Assembly (NCBI GenBank): GCA_021798375.1
Contig: JAJZHU010000140.1
Location: 1-6,404, forward strand
DNA length: 6,404 nt
Direction of reading: 5' to 3'
DNA from: Pseudomonadota bacterium
GTDB lineage: Bacteria > Pseudomonadota > Alphaproteobacteria > Acetobacterales > Acetobacteraceae
This document shows positions 1-4,778 of the stretch, one piece after another (position 1 is the first letter of the stretch; each line of letters starts with the position of its first letter). A program made the translations under genes and the position numbers. Below the pieces are notes generated by a model that worked only from the letters and a program-made list of their open reading frames with translations, was not told the DNA's origin and did no database searches.

Positions 1-13
1 CATATTTACATTT

Positions 14-19
14 GGAAGG
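14..19 (+). promoter_or_regulatory. Ribosome binding site of the MFS transporter gene
   Basis: GGAAGG lies 7 nt before TTG 27. This spacing is the main argument for that TTG over TTG 12, which would overlap the site, and GTG 21, which is only 1 nt away. Only 26 bases upstream are visible, so an earlier start cannot be excluded. Confidence 0.45.
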
Positions 20-26
20 CGTGGCA

Positions 27-1361
27 TTGAATAGTTCCAGCAAGGACGGTGTGGAAATCACCGGTCTGATCGACATGGCCCCGCTGTCGGGCTTACAAAA
101 GCGCGTCATCGCACTTTGCTCCCTCGTCATTCTTCTCGATGGTTACGACATCCAGGCACTTGGTCTGGCAATTCCCCGGATGGCAAAAGACTTTCACATA
201 GCGCCGGCCGCGTTCGCCGTGGCAATTTCCACTTCGGCCATTGGCATGGTGTTGGGCGCATTATTGTTCTCTCCGCTGGCAGACCGATTTGGCCGCAGAC
301 CCATGTTGATTGCGATGATGGTGCTTGTCGGCGCTTCGACCATGGGGGCAATGACGGCGACAGGAACGATGGATCTTGCTGTCTGGCGCTTTCTGACCGG
401 CCTCGGTCTTGGCGCATCGATGCCGATCGCGGTTGCCCTGACATCGGAATATGTGTCGTCAAAACGGCGAATTGCCTTGATGACGCTGATGTATTGCACG
501 GCGCCGGTCGGCGCATTCATGGCCGGCATGATCGGCCCGGTGATGAACGCCATCTATGGCTGGCGGGGGATTTTCGCATTCGGCGGCGTTCTGCCCTTGA
601 TCGCCGCGCTGGTGTTTTGGTTCTGGTTGCCCGAAGCATTGCGGATTCTGTTACAGCGCAATCCAACAGATCCGAACATTGCCCATCAGCTTGGGCGCAT
701 AGCACCCGGTTTCACCGCCGCCCGGCCACATTATACCCAGACGAAAGAGGCGAAAGCACATGCAATCGGCGTGCTTTTTGTGCCCCGATTCCGCTCGCGC
801 ACCGCGCTGCTGTGGCTGATATTCATGTGCAACGGCTTCGTTAATTTCTCGCTGATCAGCTGGCTGCCGACGTTGCTGGAAGCCGCCGGTTGGACCGCGG
901 GCAATGCCAACCGGGTGACCGGTCTCATCGGCATCTGCGGGATTGGTGGCGGCCAACTGATCGCCTGGATTGCCGACAGGGGGCGGCCGGTGCTGGCATT
1001 AGGCGGCACCTACGCCGCCGTCGCGGTCGTCTTCAGCCTGTTCGCCATCGGACCGGCCAACCATGCGGTTTGGTTGGTCATTCTTCTGTTGATCGGCGTC
1101 GGAGCCTTCGGCGCCCATTTCACCATCGGCGCCTTCGCGGCCAGCCTTTACCCGCCCGAAGTACGCTCGACCGGCATTGGCTGGGCCAGCGGTGTTGGCC
1201 GTTTTGGCGCAATTTTCGGGCCGATTGCGGTCGCGGGGTTGATGAAGCTGGGAATCACCCCGGCGGTGATCATTTCGTTCTTGTTGCTGCCGATGTGCGT
1301 ATGTGCGGCATGTGTCGCCGGATTGCGTCACGCCGTGACGGAAGCCAAACACGGGCGGTAA
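27..1361 (+). CDS. MFS transporter, aromatic acid:H+ symporter (AAHS) type
   Basis: Probable inner-membrane secondary transporter that imports an aromatic or related organic acid with protons; the substrate cannot be read from sequence. With the TTG start at 27 it is 444 aa, about the length of PcaK/BenK-type symporters. Visible marks: DGYD in the first membrane helix (38-41), the family signature between helices 2 and 3 with LADRFGRRP (84-92), MPIAVALTSEY followed by a basic SSKRR loop (132-148) as in AAHS proteins, and a second, weaker copy of the loop motif with ADRGRP near D317. Long hydrophobic stretches fit 12 helices in two halves. No ATG is available at the front. TTG 27 is preferred because GGAAGG lies 7 nt upstream; TTG 12 and GTG 21 are in frame, and the frame stays open to the window edge, so a start outside the window is possible. 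An SDR gene follows on the same strand. AAHS assignment is fairly sure; the substrate is unknown. Confidence 0.85.
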   Translation: MNSSSKDGVEITGLIDMAPLSGLQKRVIALCSLVILLDGYDIQALGLAIPRMAKDFHIAPAAFAVAISTSAIGMVLGALLFSPLADRFGRRPMLIAMMVLVGASTMGAMTATGTMDLAVWRFLTGLGLGASMPIAVALTSEYVSSKRRIALMTLMYCTAPVGAFMAGMIGPVMNAIYGWRGIFAFGGVLPLIAALVFWFWLPEALRILLQRNPTDPNIAHQLGRIAPGFTAARPHYTQTKEAKAHAIGVLFVPRFRSRTALLWLIFMCNGFVNFSLISWLPTLLEAAGWTAGNANRVTGLIGICGIGGGQLIAWIADRGRPVLALGGTYAAVAVVFSLFAIGPANHAVWLVILLLIGVGAFGAHFTIGAFAASLYPPEVRSTGIGWASGVGRFGAIFGPIAVAGLMKLGITPAVIISFLLLPMCVCAACVAGLRHAVTEAKHGR

Positions 1362-1442
1362 CGCGGCGCCTTATTGCCCGGCGGATGGTTACGTGCTCAA
1401 TTGAATCCAGAAATCAGCAACGCCGAAGGCCGCGGCCGGGTA

Positions 1443-1447
1443 GAGGA
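1443..1447 (+). promoter_or_regulatory. Ribosome binding site of the SDR gene
   Basis: GAGGA is 9 nt before ATG 1457, a good distance. The in-frame ATG 1448 begins immediately after it and is too close to be the main start. This site therefore decides the start of the dehydrogenase. Confidence 0.55.
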
Positions 1448-1456
1448 ATGGATCAC

Positions 1457-2275
1457 ATGTCGATCGAAAAGCTGTTCAGCGTCAACGGACTCAATGCTAT
1501 CGTCACGGGTGGCGCCAGCGGCATCGGGCTGGGCTTTGTCGAGGGCATGGCCGAGAATGGCGCCGTGGTCACGATTCTCGATCGTGACGCCGCCCGCATC
1601 GAAAGCGAGGTCGCCCGGCTTTGCGGGTTGGGCCATAAGGTTTTCGGCGAAGTGGTCGATATCACCGACCGTCCGGCCATGCGCGCCGCTTTCGAACGGG
1701 CCGCCGCCCGTACCGGGCGGTTGGATGTGACCTTTGCCAACGCCGGCATCGATCCGGGTGAGGGTTTCGCGCGGCCCGACGGCGGACGCAATCCCGGCAG
1801 CGAAATCGACGCCATGGACGATGCGGTGTGGGATCGTACCATCGAAATCAACCTGACCGGCGTTTATAACACTGTGAAGGAAGCGGCGCGGCAGATGAAG
1901 CCCCACAAACACGGCAGCATCATCGTCACCACCTCCATCGCCTCAAAGATGGTCGGCGGCATGGTTGGAACGCCCTATATGCCCGCCAAAGCCGGGGCGG
2001 CGCATCTGGTCCGTCAGCTCTCGCTGGATCTCGCCCGCTATAACGTGCGCATCAACGCCATCGCTCCGGGCGGCTTCATCACCAATATCGGCGGCGGCCA
2101 CACCCACAAAGCGGAAGTTCAAGCCACCTTCGCCAAGTTGATCCCGTTGGGCCGCATGGCGCATCCCGACGAGATGAAGGGACTGGCCCTGTTTCTTGCC
2201 TCGGAGGCATCGAGCTTTATCACCGGCGCCGAAATCAATATCGACGGCGGGATGCTCAACGGCATGGCCCAATAG
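1457..2275 (+). CDS. Short-chain dehydrogenase/reductase (classical SDR, NAD(P)-dependent)
   Basis: Cytoplasmic oxidoreductase of 272 aa with the classical SDR Rossmann fold, interconverting an alcohol and a ketone; the substrate is not identifiable. Visible motifs: the nucleotide-binding TGGASGIG (17-24), an acidic residue at the end of strand 2 (ILDRD, D42), which in this family usually favours NAD(H), FANAG (93-97), N132 in the IEINLTG helix, probable catalytic S160, and the YMPAK pair Y174/K178. The C-terminal FITGAEINIDGG is typical of the family. The stretch at 99-120, between NAG and the next helix, is longer and more glycine- and proline-rich than in most FabG-like members and may shape the substrate pocket. 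ATG 1457 is chosen because of the GAGGA site 9 nt upstream; the open frame to its left only shadows the transporter. It lies 95 bp behind the transporter on the same strand, so co-transcription and a shared catabolic role are likely but inferred. Confidence 0.92.
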   Translation: MSIEKLFSVNGLNAIVTGGASGIGLGFVEGMAENGAVVTILDRDAARIESEVARLCGLGHKVFGEVVDITDRPAMRAAFERAAARTGRLDVTFANAGIDPGEGFARPDGGRNPGSEIDAMDDAVWDRTIEINLTGVYNTVKEAARQMKPHKHGSIIVTTSIASKMVGGMVGTPYMPAKAGAAHLVRQLSLDLARYNVRINAIAPGGFITNIGGGHTHKAEVQATFAKLIPLGRMAHPDEMKGLALFLASEASSFITGAEINIDGGMLNGMAQ

Positions 2276-2280
2276 ACACT

Positions 2281-2829
2281 CTACCTCACGCAACGATTGA
2301 TCCGACCCGTCTCGCGCGTCAAAGTTTCAACGCGGCCAAACAAGGGGATAAGCACATAGCCACGGACCTTGAGCGTATCCGGCCCGTCGAGCCACATCTT
2401 GCCGGAATATGTTTTCCCATTCTGCGGATTATAGACCCAACCGCCGACCCAATCTTGCGCTATATCGATCGACGGCGTAAAGCCGCCCATCAGTATCAGA
2501 CCGCACAATGGCCTGTCCCTTTTGGCTGGATCGGGGTTGTGAAAATCTATGCGCGGTGTCTTGCGCGCGACTTTCAGGCCGACCAATTGACCGCAGAAGC
2601 CTCCGCTGCACGGCTTGATCTGAACAACCCAATTACCGTCGTCGGTCACCCAAAAGCCGGTAAGCGCGGATTGATCTGCCACGCCAAGCACACCGCCAGC
2701 GCGGGCTGCCGGCGGGATCAAATCCGCGCCGACTTGAAAAACCGTGAAAATCGTGACAGCCAGCCATCGCGGCAACAGACGTGCCGCGATCAAGACCCGC
2801 GTCCAAATTCCTGTGGACGCGGGGGCCAT
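2281..2829 (-). CDS. Secreted DUF2147 family protein
   Basis: Predicted 182-aa exported protein of the DUF2147 family, whose members are mostly uncharacterised; no biochemical role is claimed. The N-terminus is a plausible, slightly long signal peptide: basic region to R21, hydrophobic core WLAVTIFTVFQV (22-33), and a cleavage site near ARA-G (42-45). The mature part shows the family pattern: GFWVTDDGNWVVQI (58-71), a pair of cysteines around C74 and C79, FHNPDPAKRDRPLCG (96-110), GGWVYNPQNGKTYSGKM (129-145), then LKVRGYVLIPLFGR (153-166). C74, C79, C109 and C180 could form disulfides in the periplasm. ATG 2829 is chosen because it gives the signal peptide and lies 4 nt after the SOD stop; the open frame further upstream is out of frame with, and antiparallel to nothing but, the SOD coding region and looks like its shadow. 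It is probably translated from the same transcript as SOD. It ends 5 bp from the oppositely oriented SDR stop. Confidence 0.85.
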   Translation of the reverse strand: MAPASTGIWTRVLIAARLLPRWLAVTIFTVFQVGADLIPPAARAGGVLGVADQSALTGFWVTDDGNWVVQIKPCSGGFCGQLVGLKVARKTPRIDFHNPDPAKRDRPLCGLILMGGFTPSIDIAQDWVGGWVYNPQNGKTYSGKMWLDGPDTLKVRGYVLIPLFGRVETLTRETGRINRCVR

Positions 2830-2833
2830 CGTC

Positions 2834-3436
2834 TCAGCCCAAATGTGCTTCGGCGTATTCGTAATTGGCCAGTTTATCGAGATAGTTCTGCGTGTAATCC
2901 GGGCGGCGGTTGCGGAAATCGAGATAATAGGCATGTTCCCACACATCGAGGCCAAGCAGCACCTTGCCTTCGCCCGAGGCCAGCGGATTGCCGCCGTTGG
3001 GGGATTTCGCGGTCTTGAGCTTGCCGTCGGCACCTTGCACCAACCAGGCCCAACCAGAGCCGAACTGGCTGGTCGCGGCGAGCTTGAAGGCATCCTTGAA
3101 CGCCGCCACCGAGCCAAAATCTTCGATCAACTTGGCTTCCAGCTTGCCGGGGATGGCACCGCCCTTGGGGGAGAGATTTTTCCAGAACAGAATATGATTC
3201 CAATGCTGGCCGGCATTGTTGAACACCGGGGCGAGGTCGGGCTTGCCGTTGGCGAACAGCACGATTTCGTCCAAGCTCTTGCCCTGGAGATCCGGGTTCT
3301 TTTCAACAAACCCGTTCAACGCGGTAACATAGGCTTGGTGATGCTTGCCATGATGCAGTTCGAGCGTTTCCTGGCACATGCCGCTGGCGGCAAGGGCGTT
3401 GGTCGAAAACGGCAAGGAGGGAAGTTCGAAGGCCAT
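2834..3436 (-). CDS. sodB: Superoxide dismutase, Fe (or Fe/Mn) type
   Basis: Converts superoxide to oxygen and hydrogen peroxide; 200 aa, normal for the Fe/Mn SOD family. No signal peptide is visible, so it is cytoplasmic. The metal ligands by comparison with E. coli SodB are H28 (LELHHGKHH), H81 (HWNHILFW), and D164 and H168 in DVWEHAYYLD. Y36 and the FGSGWAWLV segment (125-133) are also family features. Q77 in NNAGQHWNH is where iron enzymes carry the active-site glutamine, while the position that carries that glutamine in Mn enzymes is glycine (PNGGNPL, G148). This favours iron, although Fe/Mn flexibility cannot be excluded. ATG 3436 is supported by GGAG 7 nt upstream and by alignment of MAFELPSLPF with known N-termini; the open frame further upstream is non-coding leader. 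It is followed after 4 nt by the DUF2147 gene, and is transcribed away from the NDUFAF6-like gene. Confidence 0.96.
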   Translation of the reverse strand: MAFELPSLPFSTNALAASGMCQETLELHHGKHHQAYVTALNGFVEKNPDLQGKSLDEIVLFANGKPDLAPVFNNAGQHWNHILFWKNLSPKGGAIPGKLEAKLIEDFGSVAAFKDAFKLAATSQFGSGWAWLVQGADGKLKTAKSPNGGNPLASGEGKVLLGLDVWEHAYYLDFRNRRPDYTQNYLDKLANYEYAEAHLG

Positions 3437-3443
3437 GATATTG

Positions 3444-3447
3444 CTCC
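3444..3447 (-). promoter_or_regulatory. Ribosome binding site of sodB
   Basis: Read on the minus strand, GGAG lies 7 nt before ATG 3436. It fixes the SOD start and argues against the longer upstream reading frame. Confidence 0.55.
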
Positions 3448-3488
3448 GGTTACACGGTTTGCCAGTTGGCGGTTGATCGTCAGTTATG

Positions 3489-3517
3489 TAGCTATGGTCG
3501 CAAGCGTGCCACGTCAA
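3489..3517 (-). promoter_or_regulatory. Possible sigma-70-type promoter of sodB
   Basis: On the minus strand, TTGACG (plus-strand 3512-3517) is a good -35 box. Exactly 17 nt later is TAGCTA (3489-3494), a poor -10 box that keeps only the first two consensus bases. Transcription would begin around 3480 and give a leader of roughly 45 nt. The -35 is convincing, the -10 is not. No good plus-strand promoter was seen for the divergent gene in this 103-bp region. Confidence 0.35.
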
Positions 3518-3539
3518 GCACCGGACATAGGATTGTTGT

Positions 3540-4196
3540 ATGATAATCGATCTCGCCGCGCTGGTGCGCAAAAGCGATCCTGACCGATATTTCTGCACCC
3601 TGCTCGCCCCCGAGCAACAGCAAGGCACGCTTTTCACCCTGTATGCCTTCGATCACGAACTGGCGCGGGCCAGAATGGTGGCGTCACAGCCGTTGCTGGC
3701 GCTGATCCGCCTGCAATGGTGGCGCGAAGTGGTGGAAGGCGCCGAAAAGCGGCACGAGGTAGCGACGCCGCTGTTCCAAGCACTCGCCGAAGGGCGGCTG
3801 GACCGCGCGCTGTGCCTGCGGATGATCGAGGGACGGGAAATGGAAGCGGAAGAATCACTGCCCGATCTCGCCGCGTTCGAGCTTTATTGTCTGGCCGCCC
3901 ATGGCAGCACGATGGCTGCGGCTGGCATGGTATTGGGGGCGCAAGATACAGAGGCCTTGCAACGGCTGGGCGCCGGTTGTGGCGCGGTATGGATCATGCG
4001 GCGGCGGCCGGCCTGGCTGCCCGAGGGCGATCTGGCCGGGTTGGCGCGGCAATGGCTGGCCACAAAAGTGAGCGATCGTCGCAGCGCGGCAGTGTTGCCC
4101 GGCGTTTTGGCGGCACGGGATCTGCGGAATTTAAAACGGCCGCGCTTGGTGTGGGATCAATTGGCGGTGCTCGCGCGGGCAAAGTTGGGAATATAA
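3540..4196 (+). CDS. Squalene/phytoene synthase-fold protein, NDUFAF6-like
   Basis: A 218-aa member of the squalene/phytoene synthase superfamily, most like the alphaproteobacterial proteins related to the mitochondrial complex I assembly factor NDUFAF6. Visible: DPDRYF (13-18), LYAFDHELAR (34-43) where true synthases have an aspartate-rich prenyl-diphosphate site, IRLQWWREVVEG (56-67), and LGAGCGAVWIMRRRPAWLPEGDL (143-165), which replaces the second aspartate-rich motif although the trailing WLPEGDL is kept. With both diphosphate-Mg sites degraded, prenyl transfer is unlikely; a role in respiratory complex assembly is inferred from family membership only. It is shorter than most family members, partly because the region before WLPEGDL is compressed. 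ATG 3540 has AGGA 7 nt upstream. The gene is divergent from sodB. Its TAA stop (4194-4196) falls at the outer edge of an inverted-repeat element, so its last codons may have been altered by the insertion. Confidence 0.8.
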   Translation: MIIDLAALVRKSDPDRYFCTLLAPEQQQGTLFTLYAFDHELARARMVASQPLLALIRLQWWREVVEGAEKRHEVATPLFQALAEGRLDRALCLRMIEGREMEAEESLPDLAAFELYCLAAHGSTMAAAGMVLGAQDTEALQRLGAGCGAVWIMRRRPAWLPEGDLAGLARQWLATKVSDRRSAAVLPGVLAARDLRNLKRPRLVWDQLAVLARAKLGI

Positions 4197-4366
4197 TACC
4201 AGTTCGCGTAGAGGCTGACTCTTATGACGTCGTCATTGCGAGTCCTTGCGCGGCAATCCATCTTCGCTTTTTCCCCGGCTGCAAATGACAGATGGATTGC
4301 CGCGCAAGGGGGCGCAATGAGGGTGGTGCTAAAGCTGGGTCAAACTTTACGCTGTCTGGTATATAA
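4194..4366. repeat. Nested inverted-repeat (MITE-like) intergenic element
   Basis: Two nested pairs of inverted repeats fill the gap between two convergent genes. The inner arms, 4233-4263 and 4290-4320, are each 31 nt and pair at 28 positions; the three mismatches sit together as one bubble, with a 26-nt loop between the arms. The outer arms, 4197-4221 and 4337-4361, match at 18 of 25 positions and begin with a shared ATACCAG end (CTGGTAT at the right). The arms contain CATTGCG and CGGCAATCCA, words that recur in dispersed palindromic repeats of many bacterial genomes. No transposase or convincing ORF is inside, so if mobile it would be non-autonomous. TA-rich ends could reflect a TA target site, but no clear target duplication was found. 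The structure would form a very stable hairpin in RNA from either strand and may end or stabilise transcripts of both neighbours. The inverted repeats are certain; mobility is inferred. Confidence 0.8.
4224..4236. repeat. Short perfect palindrome at the base of the inner hairpin
   Basis: ATGACG-T-CGTCAT is a 13-nt perfect palindrome around a central T. It overlaps the first bases of the inner left arm and has no full counterpart at the right side, so it breaks the symmetry of the larger element. It may be chance, or a protein-binding or transposition site. Confidence 0.4.
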
Positions 4367-4367
4367 C

Positions 4368-4778
4368 CTAACTTTCGTTTTTCTCCGCCAATATCATCAC
4401 CTGCGCGAATGCGAGCGGCGGTTCGTCGGTCAGGGTCAATAATATTTTCGCCTTATAGCCACTGGGCAGCAACGATTCCAACCGCGCCAATGCCCCGCCG
4501 GTGAGATGCAACGTGGGCTCGCCCGAGGGCAAATTCACCACTCCCATATCCTTGTGAAACACGCCGCGCGAAAATCCGGTGCCCAACGCCTTGGAACAGG
4601 CCTCTTTGGCGGCGAATCGTTTCGCGAACGTGGCCGAATGCAGGGATTCCGTGCGGCGGGCCGCCTTGGCGCGTTCCACATCGGTAAACACACGTTCCAA
4701 AAACCGATCGCCAAAGCGCGTCATCACTTTTTCGATCCGCCGCACATCGCACAAATCCGCGCCAATGCCGATAATCAT
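4368..4778 (-). CDS. acpS: Holo-[acyl-carrier-protein] synthase
   Basis: Transfers the 4'-phosphopantetheine group of coenzyme A to a serine of apo-ACP, making it active for fatty acid synthesis; a cytoplasmic Mg-dependent enzyme that is trimeric in the AcpS family. The 136-aa length fits. Visible: MIIGIGADLCDVRRI (1-15) with the Mg-binding D8, VFTDVERAKA (30-39), and FAKRFAAKEACSKALGTG (51-68) with the second Mg ligand E59 and conserved K63. The ATG start overlaps the rel stop by 4 nt (ATGA). A purine-rich AGGTGG lies 13 nt upstream, rather far, so translation is probably coupled to rel. In many alphaproteobacteria acpS is followed by lepB and rnc; here it is followed by a repeat element and a convergent gene, so that arrangement is broken. 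The TAG stop lies one base beyond the repeat element. Identification is secure. Confidence 0.96.
   Translation of the reverse strand: MIIGIGADLCDVRRIEKVMTRFGDRFLERVFTDVERAKAARRTESLHSATFAKRFAAKEACSKALGTGFSRGVFHKDMGVVNLPSGEPTLHLTGGALARLESLLPSGYKAKILLTLTDEPPLAFAQVMILAEKNES

Noticed and set aside
890..1456. Long N-terminal extension of the SDR reading frame
   Set aside because: It overlaps the transporter in another frame, has arginine-rich shadow composition, and the SDR fold begins right after ATG 1457 with its own ribosome binding site.
1362..1456. Possible promoter or small gene between transporter and SDR
   Set aside because: No convincing -35/-10 pair, hairpin or short coding frame was seen beyond the ribosome binding site.
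2830..3117. Upstream extension of the DUF2147 frame
   Set aside because: It overlaps the SOD coding region in another frame, and the signal peptide begins at ATG 2829.
2744..3583. 279-codon plus-strand reading frame antisense to sodB
   Set aside because: The opposite strand encodes an unmistakable SOD with all metal ligands; this frame shows no recognisable domain and is a GC-rich shadow.
3437..3637. N-terminal extension of the SOD frame
   Set aside because: It crosses the divergent promoter region and the start of the neighbouring gene; known SODs begin at the MAFELP position, which has its own GGAG site.
4264..4289. Loop with CTTTTTCCCC as an intrinsic terminator
   Set aside because: The T-run lies inside the hairpin loop, not directly after a stem, so it does not form a standard Rho-independent terminator.
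4224..4442. 72-codon reading frame through the palindromic repeat
   Set aside because: Its first half is simply a translation of the inverted repeat and its second half is antisense to acpS; such frames are a common annotation artefact of this kind of repeat.
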